A stretch of 7,414 nucleotides of DNA from Pseudooctadecabacter sp. (GTDB lineage Bacteria; Pseudomonadota; Alphaproteobacteria; Rhodobacterales; Rhodobacteraceae), in the NCBI GenBank assembly GCA_020628265.1, contig JAHDFG010000074.1, positions 1 through 7,414 of the forward strand, in the 5' to 3' direction. The notes under the pieces were generated by a model. It did not search any database and was not told where the DNA came from. It worked only from the letters and a program-made list of their open reading frames with translations. Made by a program: the position numbers and the translations under genes. Positions 1 through 6,447 of the stretch are shown in pieces (the first letter of the stretch is position 1; each line of letters begins with the position of its first letter).

Positions 1-874
1 AACCGTTGATACCAACCCGGCCGATCTGGCCGAACGCATGGTGGGCCGCAAGGTGCTGTTGCGCGTGGACAAGGTGCCCGCGCAGCCCAAGGAGGCCGTG
101 CTTGAAGTCCGCGATCTGAACGTGACGGACGACAAGGGCGTGCATCGTCTGAAGGGCGTGTCGTTCAATGTCCGCGCGGGTGAAATCCTTGGCATCGCGG
201 GCGTGTCCGGCAACGGCCAGTCGGAGCTACTTGAGGTCTTGGGCGGCTATGAAAAGGCAACGGGTGAGGTGCTGTTGAACGGCCAGCCCATCGACCTGAC
301 GGGCGCCAAATCCGACGGCCAAAGCCGCCGCAACCGTGGCATCGCCCATGTGCCCGAAGACCGGCAACACGAGGGCCTGATCATGGAGTTTTCCGCTTGG
401 GAAAACACGGCTTTCGGCTATCACCACGACGCGGCCTACCAAAAGGGCATGTTGATGGACAACAAGGCCATTCTGGCCGACGCGCAGGAAAAGATGGACC
501 GTTTCGACGTGCGCCCACCGAACCCGATGCTGGCGGCCAAAAACTTCTCGGGCGGGAACCAGCAGAAGATCGTCGTGGCGCGCGAAATTGAGCGTGACCC
601 CGACTTGTTGCTAGTTGGCCAGCCAACGCGCGGCGTGGACATCGGCGCGATTGAATTCATCCACCAGCAGATCGTCGCCCTGCGCGACAAGGGCAAGGCG
701 ATCCTGTTGGTGAGCGTCGAATTGGACGAGATCCTTGGTCTGTCAGACCGGATCGCCGTCATGTTTGACGGCCAAATCATGGGCGAGCGTTTGCCCGATC
801 AGACGAATGAAAAAGAACTGGGGCTGTTGATGGCGGGTGTGACCGATACGAACGGCTCAGGGGAGGCAGCATAA
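1..874 (+). CDS. Nucleoside/simple-sugar ABC transporter ATP-binding protein, C-terminal half (5' partial)
   Basis: The first complete codon is at position 2 and the frame is open at the window edge, so the start is missing; 290 residues are visible. In this family (YufO/NupA/RbsA type) one chain carries two nucleotide-binding domains. The visible part is the linker (MVGRKVLLRV at fragment residues 13-22, typical of this family) and the whole second domain. That domain has a degenerate Walker A, GVSGNGQS (fragment residues 67-74), with Gln in place of the catalytic Lys. It keeps a good signature motif, FSGGNQQK (182-189). The Walker B region reads LLLVGQPTRGVD, with Gly and Gln where Asp and Glu normally sit, and the H-loop reads LLVSVELDE with no His. 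Such a non-hydrolysing second domain is usual for the family, so ATP hydrolysis should rest on the missing first domain. It would energise the two permeases that follow. The stop TAA shares one base with the next ATG. Substrate (nucleoside) is inferred from the downstream phosphorylase. Confidence 0.93.
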   Translation, partial: TVDTNPADLAERMVGRKVLLRVDKVPAQPKEAVLEVRDLNVTDDKGVHRLKGVSFNVRAGEILGIAGVSGNGQSELLEVLGGYEKATGEVLLNGQPIDLTGAKSDGQSRRNRGIAHVPEDRQHEGLIMEFSAWENTAFGYHHDAAYQKGMLMDNKAILADAQEKMDRFDVRPPNPMLAAKNFSGGNQQKIVVAREIERDPDLLLVGQPTRGVDIGAIEFIHQQIVALRDKGKAILLVSVELDEILGLSDRIAVMFDGQIMGERLPDQTNEKELGLLMAGVTDTNGSGEAA

Positions 875-1974
875 TGGAAAAGATGCCAAGATGGGCTGAC
901 GTGGTGCTTGTGCCGGTGGTGTCTCTGCTGCTGGCGGCCCTGATTTCGGTCATTGTCTTTTGGGCCGTGGGTCAGAACCCGTGGGAAGCGATCAAGCTGA
1001 TGGCTTTCGGGGCGGTCGGAACCTCTGATTTCCTTGGCTACACGCTGTTTTATGCGACCAATTTCATTTTCACCGGCCTTGCTGTGGCGGTGGCGTTTCA
1101 TGCGTCGCTGTTCAACATTGGCGGCGAAGGTCAGGTGCTGCTGGGCGGGCTTGGGGCGGCCATCGTGTGCCTCTTCGTACCATGGCCGCATTGGACCCTG
1201 GCCCTCATCGGCGGCGGCTTGGCGGCTGCGGTGTTCGGCGCACTTTGGGTTGTGATTCCCGCGTACCTTCAGGCGCGGCGGGGCAGCCACATCGTGATCA
1301 CGACGATCATGTTCAACTTCATGGCCTCTGGCCTGCTGGTTTACATGCTGTCCGACGCGCTGCGCCCTGCGGGCCAGATGCAGACGGCGACAGCCGTGTT
1401 CCCTGAGGCGACGCATCTGCCGTCGCTGAATGATATCGCGCAGCTGTTCGGCGCGGATACGTTCGGGCGGTCCCCTGTGAACATCTCGATCTTTCTGGCG
1501 CTGCTGGCCTGCGTGGGCGTCTGGCTGCTGATCTGGCACACCAAGCTGGGCTATCAAATCCGCGCTTTTGGTCAGTCTGAAAGTGCTGCGAAATATGCGG
1601 GCATTTCCGCCGTGAACATCACGATGATCGCCCTGCTGATCTCGGGCGCTTTGGCGGGGATGATGGCCGTCAACAACACTATGGGCATCAACAACCCGCA
1701 GCTGATCGACAACGCCGCCGGTGGTGCGGGCTTTATCGGGATCGCTGTGGCGCTGATGGGGCGGAACCATCCGGTGGGCATCATCATCGCAGCGCTCTTG
1801 TTCGGGGCGCTTTATCAGGGCGGGGCAGAACTTTCGGCGGCGACGTCCGTGCCTGTGCAGATCGTTGTTGTGATCCAAGCCCTTGTGATCATGTTCACCG
1901 GCGCATTGGACGAAATGGTCCGCGCGCCGATCGCCAAACTGTTCCTGCGCCGGAACGCACGGGCGGAGGCATAA
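874..1974 (+). CDS. ABC transporter permease, BMP/nucleoside type (first permease, YufP/NupB-like)
   Basis: A 366-residue integral inner-membrane protein of the BPD_transp_2 family, one of two permease subunits forming the pore of a nucleoside (or related) importer. Hydrophobic segments run almost throughout: about 9-31, 58-77, 87-104, 107-131, 140-160, 203-222, 246-266, 284-312 and 326-345. Family landmarks are FNIGGEGQ (residues 80-87), the cytoplasmic coupling stretch AFGQSESAAKYAGIS (231-245) and GFIGIAVALMGRNHPVG (286-302). Length fits the family's usual 350-370 residues. The ATG is preceded by a strong Shine-Dalgarno GGGGAGG at 860-866 with 7 nt spacing, and overlaps the ATPase stop by one base (TAATG), so translation is probably coupled. 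Three bases separate it from the second permease. Family assignment is secure; the exact substrate rests on gene context. Confidence 0.94.
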   Translation: MEKMPRWADVVLVPVVSLLLAALISVIVFWAVGQNPWEAIKLMAFGAVGTSDFLGYTLFYATNFIFTGLAVAVAFHASLFNIGGEGQVLLGGLGAAIVCLFVPWPHWTLALIGGGLAAAVFGALWVVIPAYLQARRGSHIVITTIMFNFMASGLLVYMLSDALRPAGQMQTATAVFPEATHLPSLNDIAQLFGADTFGRSPVNISIFLALLACVGVWLLIWHTKLGYQIRAFGQSESAAKYAGISAVNITMIALLISGALAGMMAVNNTMGINNPQLIDNAAGGAGFIGIAVALMGRNHPVGIIIAALLFGALYQGGAELSAATSVPVQIVVVIQALVIMFTGALDEMVRAPIAKLFLRRNARAEA

Positions 1975-1977
1975 ACG

Positions 1978-3153
1978 ATGGATTTCTTCACAATCGTCCA
2001 GCTTGGCGACGCCTCCATCCGCATGGCCATCCCACTGCTGCTGGCCTGTCTGGCCGGTCTGTTTTCCGAACGCGCGGGCATTTTCGACATCGGGCTTGAG
2101 GGCAAGATGCTCGCCGCAGCCTTCCTGTCGGCGGCTGTGTCCTTTGCCAGCGGGTCCGTTTGGGTGGGCCTGTTCGCAGGCATCGGCATTTCGATTGCCC
2201 TGTCTGTCGTGCACGGCCTCGCGTCGATCACATTCCGCGGCAACCAGTTGATTTCCGGCGTTGCGATCAACTTTTTTGCGGCAGGTCTGACTGTGGTCAT
2301 CGCGCAAGGCTGGTTCGCCCAAGGGGGACGCACGCCGTCCCTATCGGGGGCTGCGCGGTTTGACGGGATCGACTTTCCTGGTGCGCTGACCCGCGTGCGG
2401 GACAAGATGCAGGCCAGCCCCGGCATGCAGTTTTATTCCGAGTTCGTCTCCGGCCACTCGATCCTTGTCTACATCGGCCTGCTGTGCGTGCCGCTGACGT
2501 GGTGGGTGCTGTATCGCACCCGTTTTGGCTTGCGTCTGCGGGCCGTGGGTGAGGCACCAGAGGCCGTGGACACCGCCGGCATCAGCGTCGTGCGTCTGCG
2601 CTACACCGCCGTCATCATCTGCGGCGTGCTCTGCGGGATTGCAGGGGCCTATCTGTCGACGGCCGTGCAAGCGGGATTCACCAAGGATATGACCGCCAAC
2701 CGTGGCTTTATCGCGCTGGCCGCTTTGATCTTCGCCAAGTGGCGGCCGTGGTATGCCCTTGGCGCCTGCCTGCTGTTCGGCCTGTTCTTTGCGATTGATA
2801 ACCGGTTCCAGAACATCCAACTGCAGGTCATCTGGATCATGGTGCTTCTGATCGGGGTATCCGTGGCAATGACAAGTTACGCGCTAAAGCGCGAATGGAT
2901 CGACAAGGTAGTTTTGGGGGGCCTGTCTGCTGTCCTGACCCTTTTGGCGCTTTTGACATGGAACGCTGTTGCGGGTGATACGGTCGATGATCAGGTCATC
3001 GGCTTCGGTGCGGCCTTGTTCGAGACGGTCAAAGTCCCCAGCCAGTTGATCCAGTCCCTGCCCTATCTCTTTGTGGTGATTGTGCTTGCGGGCTTCGTCG
3101 GCAAAGCCATTCCGCCGCGCGCAGGGGGACAGCCCTATGTCAAGGAACGCTGA
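1978..3153 (+). CDS. ABC transporter permease, BMP/nucleoside type (second permease, YufQ/NupC-like), unusually long
   Basis: A 391-residue inner-membrane protein, the second permease of the importer. It carries FDIGLEGK (residues 36-43), the counterpart of FNIGGEGQ in its partner, then the coupling stretch AVGEAPEAVDTAGIS (189-203) and RGFIALAALIFAKWRP (242-257). The C-terminus, from VPSQLIQSLPYL to GKAIPPRAGGQPYVKER, is typical of the family. Between LFFAIDNRFQNIQ (about 269-281) and VPSQLIQ (353 on) lies a block of roughly 65 residues with two strongly hydrophobic segments (about 283-302 and 310-330). From memory, relatives are near 305-330 residues and join these parts almost directly, so this looks like an added helical hairpin. 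An even number of helices would leave the C-terminus on the same side. The start is backed by GGCGGAGG at 1962-1969, 8 nt upstream. The 3' end overlaps the phosphorylase gene by 17 nt. Confidence 0.92.
   Translation: MDFFTIVQLGDASIRMAIPLLLACLAGLFSERAGIFDIGLEGKMLAAAFLSAAVSFASGSVWVGLFAGIGISIALSVVHGLASITFRGNQLISGVAINFFAAGLTVVIAQGWFAQGGRTPSLSGAARFDGIDFPGALTRVRDKMQASPGMQFYSEFVSGHSILVYIGLLCVPLTWWVLYRTRFGLRLRAVGEAPEAVDTAGISVVRLRYTAVIICGVLCGIAGAYLSTAVQAGFTKDMTANRGFIALAALIFAKWRPWYALGACLLFGLFFAIDNRFQNIQLQVIWIMVLLIGVSVAMTSYALKREWIDKVVLGGLSAVLTLLALLTWNAVAGDTVDDQVIGFGAALFETVKVPSQLIQSLPYLFVVIVLAGFVGKAIPPRAGGQPYVKER
3123..3129 (+). promoter_or_regulatory. Ribosome binding site fixing the phosphorylase start
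   Basis: AGGGGGA lies inside the permease coding region, 7 nt before the ATG at 3137. An in-frame ATG at 3080 would add 19 residues, but those residues do not resemble the family N-terminus and that ATG lacks a comparable site. The phosphorylase therefore most likely starts at 3137, within the last six codons of the permease. Confidence 0.7.
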
Positions 3154-3940
3154 GATCCTCGCGGAGAAGATCCGCGAAATCGCAGGCCCTGCCCCTGTTC
3201 GCATAGGCCTGATCCTCGGGTCCGGTCTGGGCCATCTGGCCGGTGCGGTCGAAGGCGTGGCCATCCCCTATGACGAGCTGGACGGCTTTCCACATGCGGG
3301 CGTCAGCGGGCACAATCCGCAGCTTGTCATTGGCCAGCTTGAAGGGGTCCGCGTCGCCGTATTCGGCGGCCGCGCCCACTACTATGAAAGCGGTCGGGGC
3401 GACGCGATGCGCCTGCCCCTTGAGGTGCTGAAGGAACTCGGCGCGGACACGATGATCGCGACCAATGCGGCCGGATCCATGGTGCCCGAGATGCCTACGG
3501 GCGAGATTATGGCCCTGTCAGACCACATCAATTTCAGCGGGCTGAACCCGCTGATTGGCGAACAGACGGATGCGCGGTTTGTTCCGATGAAGGACTGCTA
3601 TGATCCTGCTTTGCGGGACATCCTGCATGCTGCGGCGGTTAAAGCAGAGGTAAATCTGCATGAAGGCGTCTATGCGTGGTATTCCGGCCCGTCGTTCGAG
3701 ACCGTGGCCGAAATAAAGGCGATCCGGACGCTCGGGGCCGACGCCGTGGGCATGTCGACGGTGCCCGAAGTCATCCTTGGCCGGTTCCTCGGGCTACGCT
3801 GCGGGGCGATTTCCACCATCACCAACATGGCTGCGGGCATGAGCGACGAATCCATCAGCCACACCCACACCAAGGCCATGGCCCCCTTGGGCGCGGCCAA
3901 ACTGGAAAAGGTTTTGCGGGCCGCTTTACCGCATATTTAA
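3137..3940 (+). CDS. punA: Purine nucleoside phosphorylase (trimeric, low-molecular-mass type)
   Basis: A 267-residue cytoplasmic enzyme that reversibly cleaves purine nucleosides with phosphate, giving free base and ribose-1-phosphate. It belongs to the PNP/XapA/MTAP family. Matched by motif to human PNP, phosphate-site residues are Ser29 (LILGSGLG), Arg79 and His81 (GGRAHYYE) and Ser207 (VGMSTVPE). Ribose contacts are Tyr83, Met206 and His244. Base recognition is by Glu188 (SGPSFETVAEI) and Asn230 (STITNMAAG). Asn rather than Asp at the latter position argues for a 6-oxopurine nucleoside phosphorylase (inosine, guanosine) rather than methylthioadenosine phosphorylase. Length is close to the usual 265-290. 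It overlaps the upstream permease gene by 17 nt, so it is co-transcribed with the importer and supports a nucleoside substrate for it. Xanthosine activity cannot be excluded. The symbol punA is used in the family sense; the same gene is often labelled otherwise. Confidence 0.94.
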   Translation: MSRNAEILAEKIREIAGPAPVRIGLILGSGLGHLAGAVEGVAIPYDELDGFPHAGVSGHNPQLVIGQLEGVRVAVFGGRAHYYESGRGDAMRLPLEVLKELGADTMIATNAAGSMVPEMPTGEIMALSDHINFSGLNPLIGEQTDARFVPMKDCYDPALRDILHAAAVKAEVNLHEGVYAWYSGPSFETVAEIKAIRTLGADAVGMSTVPEVILGRFLGLRCGAISTITNMAAGMSDESISHTHTKAMAPLGAAKLEKVLRAALPHI

Positions 3941-3954
3941 GCGTTCTCCCCCTA

Positions 3955-3975
3955 AATGAGACAACTGGTCTTATT
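3955..3975 (+). terminator. Candidate hairpin after the phosphorylase gene (weak terminator, 3'-end structure or operator)
   Basis: AATGAGAC (3955-3962) pairs with GTCTTATT (3968-3975) over 8 bp with one G-U wobble and a 5-nt loop, AACTG, starting 14 nt after the stop codon. The stem is AT-rich and no T-tract follows, so it is not a convincing intrinsic terminator. As DNA it could equally be a near-palindromic protein site in front of the next gene. Confidence 0.3.
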
Positions 3976-4001
3976 GCACTGCAGCATTTGGCGGTTGTAA
4001 C
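3974..4001 (+). promoter_or_regulatory. Weak candidate sigma-70-type promoter for the TauE/SafE gene
   Basis: TTGCAC (3974-3979) and TGTAAC (3996-4001) are 16 nt apart, with 3 of 6 and 4 of 6 matches to the -35 and -10 consensus. The location, about 30 nt before the start codon, is sensible for a gene following a 90-nt gap. Matches this poor occur often by chance, so it is only a candidate. Confidence 0.2.
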
Positions 4002-4030
4002 TGGCCCCGTCTCGGGCGTAAGGGAACGGC

Positions 4031-4951
4031 ATGCAAATCTATCTGCCCATCGCCGAAGTCTCCGTGAACGCGTTTCTGCTTCTCGGGCTTGGCGGTATTG
4101 TGGGCATCCTGTCTGGGATGTTTGGGGTCGGCGGCGGTTTTCTGATGACGCCGTTGTTGTTCTTCATCGGCATCCCGCCCGCTGTGGCCGTGGCGACCGA
4201 AGCCAACCAGATCGTCGCATCATCATTCTCCGGCGTGCTGGCGCACCTGCGCCGCAAGACCGTCGACCTGAAGATGGGGACGGTGCTGTTGATTGGCGGC
4301 TTGTGTGGTGCCGCACTCGGGGTCGTGCTGTTCAACTACCTTAAATCCTTGGGACAGGTCGATCTGCTGGTCCGGCTTTGCTACGTCGTGTTCCTGGGCG
4401 TGGTTGGCGGGCTGATGTTCTTTGAAAGCCTGCGGGCGATCCGTCGGGCACGCTCTGCACCTGGCGCACCGCCGCAGCGGCGCAAGCACGGGCTGGTGCA
4501 CGCCCTGCCCTTCAAGATGAAATTCCGTGTCTCGGGACTCTATATCTCGGTCATTCCGCCGCTTCTGGTTGGGCTGACTGTCGGTGTGCTGGCCGCGATC
4601 ATGGGTGTGGGCGGCGGGTTCATCATGGTGCCCGCCATGATCTATCTGCTGGGGATGCCGACGAAGGTCGTGATCGGGACATCCCTGTTCCAGATCATCT
4701 TTGTCACCGGTTTCACCACCCTACTTCATGCCACCACGAACTTCACCGTGGACGTCGTGCTGGCGGTCTTGCTCCTGGTAGGTGGCGTGATCGGTGCCCA
4801 GATCGGCACGCGGATCGGTGTGAAGATGAAGGCCGAACAACTGCGCATTCTGCTGGCGATGATGGTTTTGGCGGTGTGTGGCAAGCTGGCGCTGGACCTG
4901 CTGTTGACGCCAAGCGAACTCTATAGCCTTGGCGCGGCGGGGGGCCACTGA
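4031..4951 (+). CDS. TauE/SafE family (TSUP, DUF81) membrane permease
   Basis: A 306-residue polytopic inner-membrane protein. The family exports or moves small organic or inorganic anions, with sulfite, sulfoacetate and related sulfur compounds the best-known cases; the substrate here is unknown. The internal duplication is plain: SGMFGVGGGFLMTPLL (residues 28-43) is echoed by AAIMGVGGGFIMVPAM (188-203), marking two halves of about four helices each. Hydrophobic stretches are near 13-46, 84-104, 111-132, 170-206, 212-232, 240-261 and 270-292. The halves are joined by a strongly basic loop at about 134-168 (RRAR, RRKH, KMKFR), which should be cytoplasmic. The start has AAGGGA (4020-4025) with 5 nt spacing. 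The stop TGA overlaps the next ATG by one base (TGATG). No sulfonate or cysteine metabolism genes are visible nearby to define the substrate. Confidence 0.92.
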   Translation: MQIYLPIAEVSVNAFLLLGLGGIVGILSGMFGVGGGFLMTPLLFFIGIPPAVAVATEANQIVASSFSGVLAHLRRKTVDLKMGTVLLIGGLCGAALGVVLFNYLKSLGQVDLLVRLCYVVFLGVVGGLMFFESLRAIRRARSAPGAPPQRRKHGLVHALPFKMKFRVSGLYISVIPPLLVGLTVGVLAAIMGVGGGFIMVPAMIYLLGMPTKVVIGTSLFQIIFVTGFTTLLHATTNFTVDVVLAVLLLVGGVIGAQIGTRIGVKMKAEQLRILLAMMVLAVCGKLALDLLLTPSELYSLGAAGGH

Positions 4952-5715
4952 TGTTGCGCTTGCTTGCCCTACTGGTCCTGATCTTGCCCACCTTTGCTGT
5001 CGCCCAAAGCGAAGAAATCGTGCTAGGCCTCAGCCGCGAAGAAGTGGCCATTACTGCGACCTTTGATGGTTCGGATGTTCTGATCTTCGGGGCCATCAAA
5101 CGGGACGCACCTGCGCCCGAAGGTGGCGCGTTGGAGGTCATCATCACTCTTGCCGGACCGTCGGAACAGGTGACCGTCCGTCGCAAGGACCGTGTGTTGG
5201 GCATTTGGGCCAACACCGACGCGGTCGAGATTGACGCGGCACCGTCGTTCTATGCCGTCGCCTCTTCGGGTCCTCTCTCTCAGGTTCTAACGGCGGTCGA
5301 AGACCTCCGGCACCACGTCTCCATCCCACAGGTCATCCGGTCTGTCGGCGCACCGGACACGGTGGACAACGCCGGGTCGTTCACCGATGCCCTGATCCGC
5401 ATTCGTGCGGGCGCCGGTCAGTACCAGATGCTGGAAGGTGACGTGTTGGTTGAGGAAGAGACCCTCTTCAAAACCGAAATCACCCTGCCCGCTTCCCTGA
5501 CCGAAGGCGACTACGTCGCGCGCATCTTCATTACGCGGAATGGCGAAGTGGTCGACAGCTACGAGACCACGATCGCGGTGTTCAAGGCAGGGCTGGAACG
5601 GTGGTTGTTTGAAACCTCGCGCAACCAGCCGCTGTTCTACGGTCTGATGTCACTAGCCATCGCGATTGCCGCAGGCTGGCTTGCCTCGGCCGCGTTCCGC
5701 ATTTTCCAGCGCTAG
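4951..5715 (+). CDS. TIGR02186 family (Alph_Pro_TM) predicted membrane-anchored periplasmic protein
   Basis: A 254-residue protein of a conserved alphaproteobacterial family with no assigned function, recognised from its overall form and its place next to a TauE/SafE gene. A signal peptide is clear (MLRLLALLVLILPTFAVAQS, cleavage probably after Ala18). The middle, about 20-225, is hydrophilic and rich in beta-type alternation, with EEIVLGLSREEVAITATFDGS at its beginning. A single transmembrane segment lies near 227-247 (start FYGLMSLAIAIAAGWL) with a short basic tail, FRIFQR. Predicted topology is therefore a periplasmic domain anchored by its C-terminus. There are no Cys residues in the mature part, and no catalytic motif that I recognise. 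Its start overlaps the permease stop by one base (TGATG) behind a G-run at 4939-4944, suggesting coupled translation and a shared role, perhaps as an accessory subunit. It could also be a separate envelope protein. Confidence 0.88.
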   Translation: MLRLLALLVLILPTFAVAQSEEIVLGLSREEVAITATFDGSDVLIFGAIKRDAPAPEGGALEVIITLAGPSEQVTVRRKDRVLGIWANTDAVEIDAAPSFYAVASSGPLSQVLTAVEDLRHHVSIPQVIRSVGAPDTVDNAGSFTDALIRIRAGAGQYQMLEGDVLVEEETLFKTEITLPASLTEGDYVARIFITRNGEVVDSYETTIAVFKAGLERWLFETSRNQPLFYGLMSLAIAIAAGWLASAAFRIFQR

Positions 5716-5723
5716 GCCCTAGC
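5711..5723. repeat. Small inverted repeat holding both convergent stop codons
   Basis: GCTAG (5711-5715) and CTAGC (5719-5723) flank GCC, so the TAG stops of the two converging genes are mirror copies 3 nt apart. The pairing does not extend past 5 bp (C opposite C on the next step) and no T-tract follows on either strand. It is too weak to be called a terminator. Confidence 0.35.
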
Positions 5724-6447
5724 CGCGCCCGACGTAGGGCATCTTCGTTGCCATGATCGTCTGGAAGAGCGTGTTGGCATGGAGCGGCAGGTTCGCCATG
5801 TGCCAGACCGCATCCGCCACATGGGAGACCTCCATCGTCGGCGGCGGCACCTCACCCTTCTGGACGGCCTGATCGACAAGCCATTGCAGAAGCTCGGTTT
5901 CGGCATTGCCGATGTCGATTTGACCGGCAGCGATGTCGAAAGGACGCCCATCCAGCGCGAGGTTCTTCGTCAGGCCCGTCACACCGTGCTTCGTCGTCGT
6001 ATAGGTCGCAGCCCCTTCGCGCGGGGTGTGGGCTGACACAGAGCCATTGTTGATGATCCGTCCGCCCTGCGGATCCTGCCTGCGCATCAGGCCAAAGGCC
6101 GCGCGGGCGCATAGGAACATGCCCGTCAGGTTCACGGCACTGGCCTGCAGCCAATCCTCGACCGGAATTTCGTCAATGGGGGCGGCGGGCGTGAAGATGC
6201 CCGCATTGTTGAACAGGCAATCCAACCGGCCCGTTGCCGTCACAAACATCTGAAAAGCGGCCTCGACCGCGTCGGGGTCGGTCACATCGCAGGGGATGAC
6301 ATGGGCATTGTCGCGCCCTTGGGCCACCTCGGTCAGCGCATCCTTGCGTCGCGCCAGAAGTCCGACCTGCCAGCCTTCTTCGAGAAACCGTTCGGCGACC
6401 GCACGGCCAATGCCACTGCTGGCACCTGTTACGATGATCGTTTTCAT
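5719..6447 (-). CDS. SDR family NAD(P)-dependent oxidoreductase
   Basis: A 242-residue classical short-chain dehydrogenase/reductase, a cytoplasmic Rossmann-fold enzyme that oxidises or reduces an alcohol/carbonyl pair. The cofactor motif is TGASSGIG (residues 7-14). Arg33-Arg34 at the end of the second strand (LLARRKDAL) favours NADP(H). Also present are CDVTD (53-57), NNAG (80-83) and the catalytic set Asn106 (AVNLTG), Ser136 (NNGSVSA), Tyr149 and Lys153 (YTTTK). The region after the sixth strand reads AAGQIDIGNAET (173-184) in place of the common PG motif; I associate this with a recognised SDR subgroup of unsettled substrate. Length is normal for a classical SDR. The ATG overlaps the helicase stop as ATGA, with GGGAG 7 nt upstream inside the helicase gene, so the two are co-transcribed. 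Substrate cannot be read from sequence or neighbours. Confidence 0.93.
   Translation of the reverse strand: MKTIIVTGASSGIGRAVAERFLEEGWQVGLLARRKDALTEVAQGRDNAHVIPCDVTDPDAVEAAFQMFVTATGRLDCLFNNAGIFTPAAPIDEIPVEDWLQASAVNLTGMFLCARAAFGLMRRQDPQGGRIINNGSVSAHTPREGAATYTTTKHGVTGLTKNLALDGRPFDIAAGQIDIGNAETELLQWLVDQAVQKGEVPPPTMEVSHVADAVWHMANLPLHANTLFQTIMATKMPYVGRG

Larger units (their letters stand above)
3941..4030 (+). other. Intergenic region between phosphorylase and TauE/SafE genes
   Basis: This 90-nt gap is the only non-coding stretch longer than a few bases. It begins straight after the phosphorylase TAA and is less GC-rich than its surroundings in the first half. It holds a modest inverted repeat (3955-3975), a weak promoter candidate (3974-4001), a small GC hairpin (CCCG 4006-4009 with CGGG 4013-4016) and the AAGGGA ribosome binding site (4020-4025) 5 nt before the next ATG. 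The gap suggests a transcript boundary, but read-through from the salvage operon is possible because no strong terminator is visible. Confidence 0.6.

Noticed and set aside
799..2322. A 507-codon open frame on the minus strand opposite the ATPase end and the first permease
   Set aside because: It runs across two well-supported genes, its translation is rich in His, Arg, Gln and Asp with no recognisable domain, and long antisense frames are common in GC-rich coding DNA.
1815..2426. A 203-codon minus-strand frame across the junction of the two permeases
   Set aside because: It is a shadow of two secure membrane protein genes, with low-complexity composition and no family resemblance.
3080..3136. 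An earlier in-frame ATG for the purine nucleoside phosphorylase
   Set aside because: The extra 19 residues do not look like the family N-terminus, the overlap with the permease would grow to 74 nt, and the good ribosome binding site serves the ATG at 3137.
4004..4017. GC hairpin just before the TauE/SafE ribosome binding site, considered as a riboswitch or terminator part
   Set aside because: The stem is only 4 bp with alternative registers and no conserved riboswitch core; it is likely chance in GC-rich DNA.
3676..4344. A 222-codon plus-strand frame bridging the phosphorylase, the intergenic gap and the TauE/SafE gene
   Set aside because: It is Arg/His/Gly/Pro-rich, lies out of frame with two genes that have clear motifs, and has no recognisable domain.
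4743..5216. A 157-codon minus-strand frame opposite the end of the permease and the start of the TIGR02186 gene
   Set aside because: It is Ser/Arg/Pro-rich, lacks any domain and opposes two coupled genes with clear features.
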